A DNA stretch of 50,725 bases from Zelonia costaricensis (GCA_030849075.1 JASAOO010003383.1:1-50725), one strand, 5' to 3'; shown: positions 38,879-47,708, numbered from the stretch's first letter. A program made the numbers and translations. Notes: generated from the sequence alone by a model not told the origin.

Positions 38879-40147
38879 CTACTCGTCGTACTTGCCCCAC
38901 TGCCGGTGCAGGAGGTCCTCAAAGCCCTTGTCGCGTTGCACGGCAGCACTCTGCGCGGCGTACCACTGCAGGAACTCGGTCAGGGCAACCTTGCCGTCCA
39001 CTGCGGTGCGCACATCCCAGGCGGTGAGAAACGCGTCCTTGTCTGCCGCACCGGAGGCCTGGAAGCAGCGGTGCAGCTCCTGCACCGGCACCCGGTACGC
39101 AGCGTCCTTCCCCTGAAAACGCCGTGCCCACAGCCGCTGCAGCAGCATCAGCCGCGGCGCCGGCAGCGGCGGCAGCAGCAGCGCCACGTAGTAGAGCACG
39201 TCCACGGAACCGTCCCCGTTCGTGTCCAGCACTGCCAGCAGCGACGGGTCGGCTATGTAGAGGCGTTGGCGCCGCAGGGCATCCAGAAAGGCCGCCTCGC
39301 TGACGAAGCCGGTGCGGGCCTCGTCGGCCTGCGCGAGCGACAGGCACAGGCCCCGAGTCGCGGCGCCGCTGCGCAGCACCTCCGGAACGTGCTCGCGGTG
39401 GATGACCGACATGAGCTTTGCGCGCGTCGCCTCGCGCCTCGACACAGCCGTCTTCTCTGCAAGGCTCTGCTCCGTCCGGTACGTGCCCTTGTACTGCGCC
39501 TCACCAACCGCCAGCGATGCGGTGAAATCCCGTGCGACGCCGGGCAGCGGCCAGACGCCACGCAAGAGCGCCACGAACGCCTCGTCGTCGCCGCACGCCG
39601 CGGACACGCCGCCGTAGTACTCCGCAAACTCCTGCGTGCTCACCTTGCCATCAGGGTTGGTGCTGTTGTTGAAGGTCGCCTCGAAGTCCTTGCGCACCTC
39701 AGCCGCACTCACCTCACCACGCACGACAGCGGGGTGGCCCTCTGCAAGGAAACGCTGCTGCAGCTCCGCGACCTGCGCGGCGCCGTCGGCCGGGTCCTTG
39801 CGAAAAAGTGCCCAGACCCGCTGCAGCCACACCCGCCGCAACGGAGTCAGGTCGCCGCACATGACCGCGATGAAGTCGGTGGGGTCGATGGTGTTAGTGC
39901 CGGCGCGGTCAAGCACCGTGAAGATGTTCTGAATCTCGTGCGTGTCGAGGGTGACGTTGTTCTCCTTCAGCGCACGCGCCAGTTCATTGGCCGTCACTTG
40001 CGTGCCGCCGAGGTCGTCGGCGATGCCGAGGGAGCGGCTGAAGCTGCGGATGCCGTTGACGGCGGACGGGCTGCGGTGGAGCAGCAGCCGCTTCGTCTTC
40101 TGCGCCGTCATCTCCAGCTGCAGCGCATTCTGTGGATCGCGGTTCAT
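38879..40147 (-). CDS. Calcyphosin-like EF-hand protein with two modules
   Basis: Protein of 422 aa from the ATG at 40147; the upstream 51 codons of the open frame are spacer. The N-terminus (TAQKTKRLLLHRSPSAVNGI) matches the basic lead-in of calcyphosins, followed by helix-loop-helix units at about 35-95 (LDRAGTNTIDPTDF) and 150-178 (NPDGKVSTQEF). A second similar set follows: about 240-330 with loop DTNGDGSVDVLY (308-319), and 370-395 (VDGKVALTEF). Typical calcyphosin is about 190-210 aa, so this is a doubled arrangement. Most loops are degenerate; the 308-319 loop keeps D, N, D, S and D but has Tyr at position 12 instead of Glu. Calcium binding is probably weak or limited. Calcyphosin-like proteins are common in cilia, so a flagellar role is plausible but inferred. 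Confidence 0.9.
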   Translation of the reverse strand: MNRDPQNALQLEMTAQKTKRLLLHRSPSAVNGIRSFSRSLGIADDLGGTQVTANELARALKENNVTLDTHEIQNIFTVLDRAGTNTIDPTDFIAVMCGDLTPLRRVWLQRVWALFRKDPADGAAQVAELQQRFLAEGHPAVVRGEVSAAEVRKDFEATFNNSTNPDGKVSTQEFAEYYGGVSAACGDDEAFVALLRGVWPLPGVARDFTASLAVGEAQYKGTYRTEQSLAEKTAVSRREATRAKLMSVIHREHVPEVLRSGAATRGLCLSLAQADEARTGFVSEAAFLDALRRQRLYIADPSLLAVLDTNGDGSVDVLYYVALLLPPLPAPRLMLLQRLWARRFQGKDAAYRVPVQELHRCFQASGAADKDAFLTAWDVRTAVDGKVALTEFLQWYAAQSAAVQRDKGFEDLLHRQWGKYDE

Positions 40148-40199
40148 TTGCGGGGCGGAGCCGTGCGGGTGACGTATTCTGTGTGGGTGATTGTGTGCG

Positions 40200-40242
40200 C
40201 TAGGAGAAAGCGGTGGGTCGCCGAGAAGCCCGTGTTGAGAGG
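40200..40242 (-). promoter_or_regulatory. Predicted spliced-leader acceptor, calcyphosin-like gene
   Basis: CTTTCTCCTAG on the minus strand, with AG at 40201-40200 and a 5' UTR of about 52 nt. The tract is shorter than at other genes. Confidence 0.4.
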
Positions 40243-40767
40243 GGCAAAGTGGTCCTTCAAGGAGTCCTCCGCGGTGCGGCTGTGTTGTAGTACGCGGCAA
40301 GCGGAAGGAGAGCCCGACGTCGCGCAGCGATTCGTGGATGAGTAAGGGGGGGGGGCTCGTCTCGAGTCGCTTTTTATCTTAATGGCCGACACCCGCATCC
40401 ACAGGAGACAAACAAGAACAAAAAACGACACAAGAAGTTGGGCGTAGTAGAGGCCAGGTGTAACGAGAGCTCGAGACCAGCCCGCAGAAGGGCGCTCGGC
40501 GGCTTCCCTCCTTCGCCGTCGTCGAAGTGCGTGCTTGCACCATTAGCAAGTGAACACCACATGTCTGACATGCTTCTTTGTGAGTTTGGCCATTCTCTTC
40601 GTGCTCCACACTTCTCCAGTGGTACGTGTCGTTGTGCTGGTATGCAGGCGGGGGCTAGGGGAGGGAGAAAGCTGCGAGCGCAGATAGGCGAAAATGGCAG
40701 AGGTGGACTGCTAGGGGGAGAGGAAAGGGAGCAAGACTTCCGCCTGTACGACCTCCCCTCCCCCTTT

Positions 40768-40789
40768 CACACACACACACACACACACA
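40768..40789. repeat. CA dinucleotide repeat
   Basis: About ten CA units, read directly. Confidence 0.95.
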
Positions 40790-41173
40790 AACGACCTGCA
40801 GTAGTGCACCAGTAGCGCACGTATGCCCCCTCACAAGGACTGTACAACGTGAAAGGCCATCTGCAAGCAGGAACACACAGAGACTGCAGTGAGAAGAAAG
40901 AGAAAAAAGTTGCGGGGAATGCCGAAGGGGGAGGGGGAGGGGGAGTGCAGTGGACGCACACCCTGCGAAAGATGCACACACACACACACACGCACACAGA
41001 TACAAACAGTGGTTGCAGATGGTGCTCTTTGGAGCAGTGAGACAGAGAACGCTGCAAAGCTGCTGCCCCCGCTCCCCCCTCCCCCTTTCTCCCCTCTGAC
41101 TTCCCTTTTGTGTGTGCGTTTGGAGAGATGCGCGTCAGGTCGCGGAAAACGACAACGCACCAACAAAAGGCTT

Positions 41174-42061
41174 CTATACATCTTCGGTGCGCGTCGCTGC
41201 CAAGGAGGCGGTGACGCCACTGCGGAAGGTGGTGCTATACGGGTTCGACTTGATCGACTCGGCCTGCTCCGTCATGCCGCGGGTGACGGCGACGGGGTCC
41301 ATGTCCCACCACTCGTCCGCGTTGCTCAGCTTGAACACCGCGGGGCCGGGCTGCGCAGCGTAGAAGCCGACGAGGCTCTCCGCCGCCGCCGTCTGCCGGA
41401 GCGTCGCGTCCTCCTTGCGCGACGCGTTGAGTCGCTTGACCCGGTTGTACGGCGTCACATAGCCTCCCGGGGTGGAGGCCGTCAGCGTCTCGTTCAGCGC
41501 CCGGTGTGCTGGGAGGTGTGACGTGTCCTCCGCGTCGGGGGCGACGTGCCGGTTTCCGTGAAACCCGTCAAGCGTTGTGCTCGCGCACCACCCCTGCTGC
41601 CGGCGCCGCTTCTCGGGCCTGCTGTCCTCTTGGATCAGTCCAGCGAGGTAGCTCAGCGGCGCCTCCTGCACCTCCAGCGCGGGGCAGCGGTACGTGTAGC
41701 GCATCGTGGAAGCGCAAGCCCGGTCGCGGTTCTGCGTCCACACCGCCGGCTGCGCCGACTCCGGCACCCGCAAAAAGGCCGTGCCCCGCACCGTCTCGGG
41801 GAAGTGAGTCGCCACGACGTCGACGCCGTTGTAGCAGCTTGTCGTGTTGTTGAGCGCCGGCTGCGGGAACGGGTGCAGCTCATCCTTTGTGGCAGGGTTC
41901 CAGGCGCGGCGGCCGTGCGTGCCGTCGCCGCGGCGGAAGCGCTGCACCTCGCGGCGGCGCGTGAGCAGCGGGTGCTGCGCTGGCAGCGGCGGAAAAACGC
42001 GGTCCTCGCGGCGGTGGGCCGCTACAGCCGACGCGCGGCCCTGGCCGGTCGCGGAGCTCAT
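41174..42061 (-). CDS. Uncharacterised basic 295-aa protein
   Basis: ATG at 42061, directly after the T-rich end of the 5' UTR; the longer frame translates GT repeats and is rejected. The protein is basic, has no hydrophobic segment and little predicted helix. It has many short Pro/Tyr/Asn motifs: AWNPATKDELHPFP (about 51-64), TPGGYVTPYNRVKRLN (about 197-212) and KSNPYSTTFRSGV near the C-terminus. This style of extended Tyr/Pro-containing protein with short motifs is common among microtubule inner proteins and other axonemal proteins. No specific family is recognised, so the axonemal suggestion is low-confidence inference helped by its neighbours. Codon use matches the surrounding genes. Confidence 0.82.
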   Translation of the reverse strand: MSSATGQGRASAVAAHRREDRVFPPLPAQHPLLTRRREVQRFRRGDGTHGRRAWNPATKDELHPFPQPALNNTTSCYNGVDVVATHFPETVRGTAFLRVPESAQPAVWTQNRDRACASTMRYTYRCPALEVQEAPLSYLAGLIQEDSRPEKRRRQQGWCASTTLDGFHGNRHVAPDAEDTSHLPAHRALNETLTASTPGGYVTPYNRVKRLNASRKEDATLRQTAAAESLVGFYAAQPGPAVFKLSNADEWWDMDPVAVTRGMTEQAESIKSNPYSTTFRSGVTASLAATRTEDV

Positions 42062-43277
42062 GACAAAAAAAAACGACCGGACTGCGGGGCGGGTGCGACG
42101 TCCAGTGAGACACGAAAGCAGACACCAAAACCCAGTAACCTGGTGGTGTGTGCGTGTGTGTGTGTGTGTGTGCGTATGTGTTGTTTGGCGAGGAGAGAAA
42201 ACAAGACGGATGAGAGAGGGAGTAAGAAAGAAAGAGAAAAAGAAGAGCATTGCATGTAGAGAGCGTGACGTGTCGAACACCTACGGCACGGTAGGCGACG
42301 GAGTGGTCGACGACTCGCGATGCCAGTCGACCACCGTCCGACCGAGTGAATGTCCCATTGGCTTTGTCAGTGGAATTGAATTTCTTTTTTTTCCTCTTTC
42401 AGTGTCATTGCGCGAGTGGGCGCGTGTGTGACGCCTCCGTGACACAGGGAAAACGAGGGAGAGTAGAAAAAGAGGCGAAGCAAGAGAGGGAAAAGGGGCG
42501 AGCAGGACGAGGGGAACGGGATGGCGATCCGTATGACGGCAGGTGACTGCTGGCTGTTGCTGCTACTGCGTACGACACCGCCGCAGCCCACAGAAAGGGG
42601 GAGGAGGAGATGGACTGCTCCCGCCAACTCCAACAGGGAGGGAAGGAAGAGCCGCCGGTGGGACTGTGGACGCGGAGACGCACTGTGTTCGGCTGCAGTG
42701 GCACACCGCCGCGAGACCGGTGTGCCGCGAACGAGAGACAATATACACACACACACGAAACAAAGGACTGGCATGCCCTGAGCGCCGGCGCTGAGGAGGG
42801 GGAAGGGGCAGGGGAGCAGCGTGTGGGAGAAGAAGACGCCGTCCATCCTCGGAAAGAAACGCACAGGCGCACACAAGCGCACACTGAAATGGAGACGTAA
42901 CAAGGAGCAACAGAGGGGGAAAGGCGTAGTTGAAAAGAGCAAGTGGAAGACACGAAGGTGACACAGTCAGAGGAGAGGGCGACCCGCTAGGCGAGGCGAG
43001 GTGAGCGGACCCGAGTGCTAACACGCAGATGCGCACACACGTGTACATCAACGAGGTTGCCAAAGAAAAAGAAGTGAGAAACACCAGAAACGCTTGCACG
43101 CGACATCAACACACCCCTCGCAAAGAACGCCTGCTGGCGCGCTGCGTGTGGGTGCGAGACGCAGAAGCAGACAATGCAAAAAGCGCCAAGATGGCGCAGG
43201 ACCGTCCAAGCAGAGATACTGAGGCCGACTGCAAGCACTCTTTGCAGGGTACACTGCACGACTTTGCAAGCCCCCGC
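42062..43277. other. Intergenic spacer
   Basis: Holds the 295-aa gene's 5' UTR with a GT run (42154-42172) and a long pyrimidine tract on the sense strand (42188-42247), then the PTEN 3' UTR. No gene seen. Confidence 0.6.
42140..42247 (-). promoter_or_regulatory. Predicted spliced-leader acceptor region, 295-aa gene
   Basis: A strong pyrimidine tract (42188-42247 on the minus strand) is followed after a CA run by CACCAG, with AG at 42141-42140 (5' UTR about 78 nt). A second candidate, CCCGCAG with AG at 42083-42082, would leave about 20 nt. Either fits the ATG at 42061. Confidence 0.4.
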
Positions 43278-45281
43278 CTACTCCCTTGTACTATTTGCCA
43301 CCGTGGCAAGTGCAGTTTTCACGCCACACGCCGCTTCAGGCGCGACCACTTCTCCAACGCGCGCCAGCGACAGCGACACCATGACGGACTTGCCGACCGC
43401 CGCCACATCCACCTTGTCGAGCTCCTCGCGGTGAAAGGTCATGTTCAGCGACGGGCACAGGGTCGTGTTGAACCACAGGTAGCACGCCGTGGACTCCGCG
43501 CCGGAAATGACAATCGGCCGACGGCGGAACACGGCTACTTTGACATCCCCTTCAAGCGTCGGCACCTCCACGTCTGCCTTGAGCGAGGAAAAGGCGAACA
43601 CGCAACCCGCGGCGCTGATCGTCGGTCCGCGCGGGAAGAGCACGCGGGAGTCGAGCAGCACGCGCTCGTGGTTGGAGACGACAAAGTAGAGGTCGCCCGT
43701 GTGCAGAGTGGAGCTCTGCCGCGCGACGCGTATCAGCACCTCGCGCAGGCCCAGACGACGCGGCGGAAAGGGCACGGCGCCGTCGCACTCGCTGAGCACC
43801 TGCTCAAAGTACTTCACGTACCGCCGCTGCGACGGAATGGTCAAGCCCGCGCCGTCGCTCGTCCGCTGTGTGTCGAAGTAGTCCATGGCAGCATTGGCGC
43901 TGGCAAACCTCGCCGGGTACATGTAGAGGAGCAAGCACGACACCATGACGCCAGTGCGACCCTTGCCGGCTTTGCAGTGCACCCCCACCACGTTCGCCGT
44001 ATCGGCGTCGAGAAAGGCAGCAGCGTCGCGCACGAAGCGCATGATGAGCGGCAGCGACGGTGCGTTGTGGTCCTCGAACGGAATGCGGCAGAAGCAGCCA
44101 TGAAAGCGCTTGGCGCTGTCATAGGCCCGCTCCGCGCACAGGTTGTAAATGCGGAAGTGCCCGCCGTGCCGCTCGTCAAAGAAGCGCTCCACCTGGTCGA
44201 TGGGGTTGCGGATGTAGTACTCCGTGCCGTGCGCCGGGTAGCCCATCGCGATGATGCGGCGCGTGATGTAGGTCAGGTCGAGGTTGAAGTCGCCGTCCCG
44301 GAAGCGGATCTTGTTCTGGCTCACACGCGAGCGAATCCACGAGGCGAGCCGCGACGGCGTGTTGGCTGGGGCACGGTGCACGGCGGGTGCTGCAACCAGC
44401 ACCCCTGCGTCAGTGTGAGGGCGCGCGGCATCAGCCGCACCCGGGGAGCCCGAGGGCGTCACAAGCAAGGAGGGCGTGGAGGGGGAGGCACCACTCGCGG
44501 AGCTCGCCGCCTCGCTGCCATGAGACGCCACCCCCACCGGCGGGGACGGCGTAGTCGCCGCCGCCGCGTCGCTTGCTGACGCACCAGGCTCCGACACCGA
44601 TCGCGCGGTAGCGGCGGTAGTCGCAGGCGGCGGCGGCGGCGCAGTTTGCGGCAGCATCGCACGCAACACCTCCTCCATCGACGGTGCCGTCGGCGTGCCG
44701 GTCTCTGCCGCTTCGGCAGCCGTAGGAGACACATCCGCGGCGGCGTGGCCTGCCCCCGCCATCCCATCGTCGTGGTCGCTCGTGCAGCCACCAGCGCCAC
44801 CACCGCTGTCACGCCACTCGAAGGATGTCGGTGAGCTGCACGAGGGCTCTGACGAGTGTGTCACCAGCTCACTGTCGGCCGGGGCGGTAGGCACGTCCAG
44901 CAGCAGCGCTGTCGCAGCGCTCTCCCACTGCGCCGCCGCTGCAGCCGCTCTCGAGGCGTCGCCGGCGGCGTCGGTGCGGTCGGGCACCGTCTCCAGCCAG
45001 GCCGCGGGGGAGTCGGACCCCGCCGAGGGCCGTTGCGAAGAGGCGGTGGCGCTCGTCAGGAGGAGCCGGTGCAGCTCCGAGGAGCGCGGCGACGCGACCG
45101 CCGCCTCGGCGAGCATCGCTGACGGCGTGGCGATGGGTGTGGCAACGGAGGCATCGACCACGGTGAAGGAGATGAGCGGCTCCACGATGGGCAGGCACGG
45201 CAGGGTGGCGAAGGGCGGTGAGGCGGCGGGTGCGCCGGCCATGGTCAGCGGCGTGTCGCTCGTCACTGTCGCCACGTTCAT
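43278..45281 (-). CDS. PTEN: PTEN-type phosphatase with long disordered N-terminus
   Basis: Protein of 667 aa from the ATG at 45281; the 143 upstream codons are spacer. Residues 1-310 are Ala/Ser/Pro-rich and disordered, absent from human PTEN (403 aa). The PTEN core starts at about 312: RSRVSQNKIRF then GDFNLDLTYITRRIIAMGYPA (330-350), matching the PIP2-binding and start region. YNLCAERAYDSAKRF and PFEDHNAPSL (401-410) contain the general-acid Asp404. The P-loop is HCKAGKGRTGVMVSCLLLY (435-453) with Cys436, Arg442 and both lysines typical of PIP3-specific PTEN. The TI loop TIPSQRRYV (481-489) is identical to human. A C2 domain follows (about 510-645) with GDLYFVVSNHERVLLDSRV and CYLWFNTTL. 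The C-terminal tail and PDZ motif of human PTEN are missing. It should remove the 3-phosphate of PIP3 at membranes. An active enzyme is expected. Confidence 0.96.
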   Translation of the reverse strand: MNVATVTSDTPLTMAGAPAASPPFATLPCLPIVEPLISFTVVDASVATPIATPSAMLAEAAVASPRSSELHRLLLTSATASSQRPSAGSDSPAAWLETVPDRTDAAGDASRAAAAAAQWESAATALLLDVPTAPADSELVTHSSEPSCSSPTSFEWRDSGGGAGGCTSDHDDGMAGAGHAAADVSPTAAEAAETGTPTAPSMEEVLRAMLPQTAPPPPPATTAATARSVSEPGASASDAAAATTPSPPVGVASHGSEAASSASGASPSTPSLLVTPSGSPGAADAARPHTDAGVLVAAPAVHRAPANTPSRLASWIRSRVSQNKIRFRDGDFNLDLTYITRRIIAMGYPAHGTEYYIRNPIDQVERFFDERHGGHFRIYNLCAERAYDSAKRFHGCFCRIPFEDHNAPSLPLIMRFVRDAAAFLDADTANVVGVHCKAGKGRTGVMVSCLLLYMYPARFASANAAMDYFDTQRTSDGAGLTIPSQRRYVKYFEQVLSECDGAVPFPPRRLGLREVLIRVARQSSTLHTGDLYFVVSNHERVLLDSRVLFPRGPTISAAGCVFAFSSLKADVEVPTLEGDVKVAVFRRRPIVISGAESTACYLWFNTTLCPSLNMTFHREELDKVDVAAVGKSVMVSLSLARVGEVVAPEAACGVKTALATVANSTRE

Positions 45282-45366
45282 TGACGATGGGGGAGTGCGA
45301 GTGAAGGAGGAGTAGGGGGAGACGCAGCTGTGCGCGATTCCCCCGTGCCGCGTGCCTCCTGCGTAG

Positions 45367-45410
45367 CTCCAGTTTAGAAAAAAAAAAATCAAGAAAGAAC
45401 AAAGTGGGAG
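45367..45410 (-). promoter_or_regulatory. Predicted spliced-leader acceptor, PTEN gene
   Basis: Sense-strand tract of CTTTGTTCTTTCTTG and T12, then CTAAACTGGAG with AG at 45368-45367, giving a 5' UTR of about 85 nt. Confidence 0.55.
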
Positions 45411-45617
45411 TGGCCTGTGCCTGTGTCTCACGGCACTAGCCAAAAAAGGGGAAGCTTGCTTGGCTCCTGAGAACTCTCCCACGATAGCAGACGCAGACAC
45501 CGTCTCGAATAAACAACGTGTGCTTGTCAGTTTCTCTGTGTATGTGTGTTTTGCGCAGATGATGGTGTACTCAAAAGAGGGAGTGGACAGGGCGTCCGCT
45601 AATTGCCTCTCGCTTAC

Positions 45618-45665
45618 TAGGTGGCGTAGCGCAGACCTGTGTGCCATGACCTGGGTTCGAGTTGG
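45618..45665 (+). repeat. tRNA-like/SIDER-like motif, copy C
   Basis: The plus strand reads TAGGTGGCGTAGCGCAGACC, then TGTGTGCCATGACC, then TGGGTTCGAGTTGG. TAGCGCAG resembles a tRNA A box and GGTTCGAGT a B box, but only 29 nt separate the T8- and T54-equivalent positions (46 in a tRNA) and there is no anticodon or matching T stem. The first block resembles copy A and the second resembles copy B, so this is probably the fullest copy of a dispersed element. Confidence 0.4.
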
Positions 45666-46067
45666 AAGAGCGAGCCAAAGTTGAGCGCGGCCGAGAACAG
45701 AGGTTTTCATCCATGTGCGTGTGTGTGTGTGTGCCTTCGTGGTTTGGACGCTTGCGAGCCGCTTTGGTGCCCACTGCGCGTCGCCAAATCCGCTAGTGAG
45801 CGTTTCCGCTCACCTCCCCCTCCCTTCCCTTAATCTTGCATGCGGCGATCCCTGGACAACGCGCAGCACTGTCCCAGAGAAGACGACGGTTCTCATTTTC
45901 ATTAAACCACTTCTTTCTTTGTTCGCCTTTGACTCTTCTGAACTTATGCCTGTGAAAGACGCACGGAACTCCGCGTGCAGGACGCGGCACCTCGGCTGTC
46001 AAGGTGCACGCTTCACCGCAACCGACACCTCCGTGCAGCACCCACGCACGCGCACCCACAAACACGA

Positions 46068-46661
46068 TTACTCCCGCGAGAACACGTTGCGACCGGCGTT
46101 GCGCAGCATGAACAGGGACTTGATAGACAGCTCCTGCGTGCGGGCACCCACGACGCGGTAAACGCACTGCCCGTCCAGGAACAGCAAGCAGGTCGGGTAC
46201 GTGATGACGTTGAACTCGTCCACGAGCCGCGGCGACTGCGGCCCGGGTACCAGCGCCAGCTTCACCTCATCGGGGTTGCCCAGGTTCATGGCGTTGATGG
46301 AGGAGACGAAGGACCGAGTAAGGGGGTCGTGGAGAAGGCCCGTTTTCGGCTTTGCAGCTGCTGCAGACGCTGACGACGACGGTGCCGCCTTGACGGCCCC
46401 CGCGGCAGGGGCAGCGGCGGCGCTCCTCGATGTGGCCGTGAGCGGCGAGTTGGAGCCCAAAACCGGCGAGGCCGCCGCAGCCGCGGCGTACGAAGCGCCA
46501 CTGTGCAAGATGACGACGACGCCCTTCGTCCGGTAAAACTGCATGAAGTCGTGCAGCACCTTTTCATTGGGCAGCTCCGCGATCTCGTAGCCCGTCACGG
46601 GTGGCTTGCCCACCTTGAAGACGCTGCCGAGGAAGCGGCGGCAGTACGAGCGCTGCAGCAT
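46068..46661 (-). CDS. Thioredoxin-fold protein lacking CxxC, probably mitochondrial
   Basis: Protein of 197 aa from the ATG at 46661. The N-terminus MLQRSYCRRFLGSVFKVGK is basic and free of acids, as in mitochondrial presequences. The fold begins at about 25 and has the strand VVVILHS (48-54), where a thioredoxin would next show WCxxC. Here ASYAAAA follows and there is no cysteine pair. An Ala/Ser-rich insertion of about 50 residues (57-107) occupies this point. The later part is typical: EVKLALVPGPQSPRLVDEFNVITYPTCLLFLDGQ (132-165), with the cis-proline at Tyr155-Pro156. A redox-inactive binding or chaperone role is more likely than a disulfide exchanger. The large insertion is unusual. Confidence 0.87.
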   Translation of the reverse strand: MLQRSYCRRFLGSVFKVGKPPVTGYEIAELPNEKVLHDFMQFYRTKGVVVILHSGASYAAAAAASPVLGSNSPLTATSRSAAAAPAAGAVKAAPSSSASAAAAKPKTGLLHDPLTRSFVSSINAMNLGNPDEVKLALVPGPQSPRLVDEFNVITYPTCLLFLDGQCVYRVVGARTQELSIKSLFMLRNAGRNVFSRE

Positions 46662-47435
46662 CTTCGCAGGGCAGTCTTCAGAGGGCCGAAGAAAGGGCGC
46701 AGGGCCCAGGCAAGTGCCAGTGTAGTGTTGCCGGCAAGAAGGGACAAGGACGCTTCGCAAGCGTGTGTGTGCGTGTGTGTCTCTGTGTGTGTGTGAATTC
46801 GTTTCTGGCCTGTTTCAATGCGGCTTTACTGGATCTGGACAGATGGTACAGACAGGTTAATGGAGAGCATCGAGTGCACATGAAGGACGGAAACGGAGAT
46901 ACCCATCAAGGAGACAACGCCAAGCAATGTCCTCCCAGTGCTGAGCACCGAAGAGGTCCTCCAGCTCATTCGTAGCACCGCTATTTCACCGGTTCGGAGC
47001 AAGCCACGAGGCGGGTGGCTGGGAGCCGAACCAACCCTAACGAGCGGCGTGCCCCCCACCCTCCCTCCCTTCTTCAGCAACTGTCTCTCTCTGCTAACTG
47101 CGCGGCTCCTGTCCTCCCCTGCTGCACATTCTGTTGATTTCCATTTGCCTTACTCGAGTCGCAGAGCTAGCGAGTCGCACGTGGTGAAGACACCGCCTTT
47201 ACACAAGCGCAGCGGCCACACACAGGAGACACACCACATGAGAAAAAGCACACCGAGGCGGCGGAGGGGGGGGGGAGGGGGCAGTGGAGGGAGGAGGTGT
47301 CAAAGGCCACACATGAGTCAGTGGCAGCGGCGCCCCAACGCCGGCGAAGACACCATCAGCGCCTCGTCGCCCCCCCCCCTCCCCTCCCGTTCCCTCTCCC
47401 CGACCTCGACTGTGACCCTCTCCTGAATTTGCGCC
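46662..47435. other. Intergenic spacer
   Basis: Holds the short 5' UTR of the thioredoxin-like gene, a TG run (about 46763-46793) and the 3' UTR of the 90-aa gene. No gene seen. Confidence 0.65.
46676..46700 (-). promoter_or_regulatory. Predicted spliced-leader acceptor, thioredoxin-like gene
   Basis: CCCTTTCTTCGGCCCTCTGAAG on the minus strand spans 46697 to 46676, with AG at 46677-46676 and a 5' UTR of about 14 nt. Splicing here excludes the upstream part of the open frame and supports the ATG at 46661. Confidence 0.5.
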
Positions 47436-47708
47436 TCACGTCTTCCAGCCCGCATTCTGTTCGTACTCGAGGCGCATCCGGCGCTCGTCCGCCTCGCTCG
47501 GCGTCGGGTACATCCACACCATGAACACGACGCAAATGGGAATCAGGATGAGCTGAATGCGGAGCATCTTCTTGAGCTCCGCCTTCGCCTTGCCCTTCAT
47601 GGAGTTGTCCACAGTCGGGTTAGTGTTGGCGCTGTGACTCTCGAACGCCTTCTCCAGCGCAGCGCGTGAGCGCCGCAGCATCAGCGTCTGCCGCGTAAGC
47701 GCGAGCAT
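47436..47708 (-). CDS. Small single-pass, probably mitochondrial protein (90 aa)
   Basis: ATG start at 47708. The N-terminus MLALTRQTLMLRRSRAAL is basic and amphipathic, like a mitochondrial presequence or matrix-facing helix. A lysine-rich stretch (38-48) precedes one hydrophobic segment (about 49-67), then YPTPSEADERRMRLEYEQNA, an acidic/basic tail on the other side of the membrane. The layout suggests a small subunit or assembly factor of an inner-membrane respiratory complex. No specific family is recognised. Codon third positions are GC-rich and the frame is well bounded, so it is probably a real gene despite its size. Confidence 0.82.
   Translation of the reverse strand: MLALTRQTLMLRRSRAALEKAFESHSANTNPTVDNSMKGKAKAELKKMLRIQLILIPICVVFMVWMYPTPSEADERRMRLEYEQNAGWKT

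Larger units (their letters stand above)
40148..41173. other. Intergenic spacer
   Basis: Holds the calcyphosin-like gene's 5' UTR, two CA microsatellites (40768-40789, 40975-40991), a G5-G5-G5 block (about 40927-40944) and the 295-aa gene's 3' UTR. No gene seen. Confidence 0.65.
45282..46067. other. Intergenic spacer
   Basis: Holds the PTEN 5' UTR and acceptor, a tRNA-like motif (45618-45665), a GT run (about 45717-45731) and the 3' UTR of the thioredoxin-like gene. No gene seen. Confidence 0.6.

Noticed and set aside
45618..45665. A tRNA gene, suggested by TAGCGCAG and GGTTCGAGT
   Set aside because: The A-to-B spacing is 17 nt too short, there is no anticodon arm, and the T stem does not pair.
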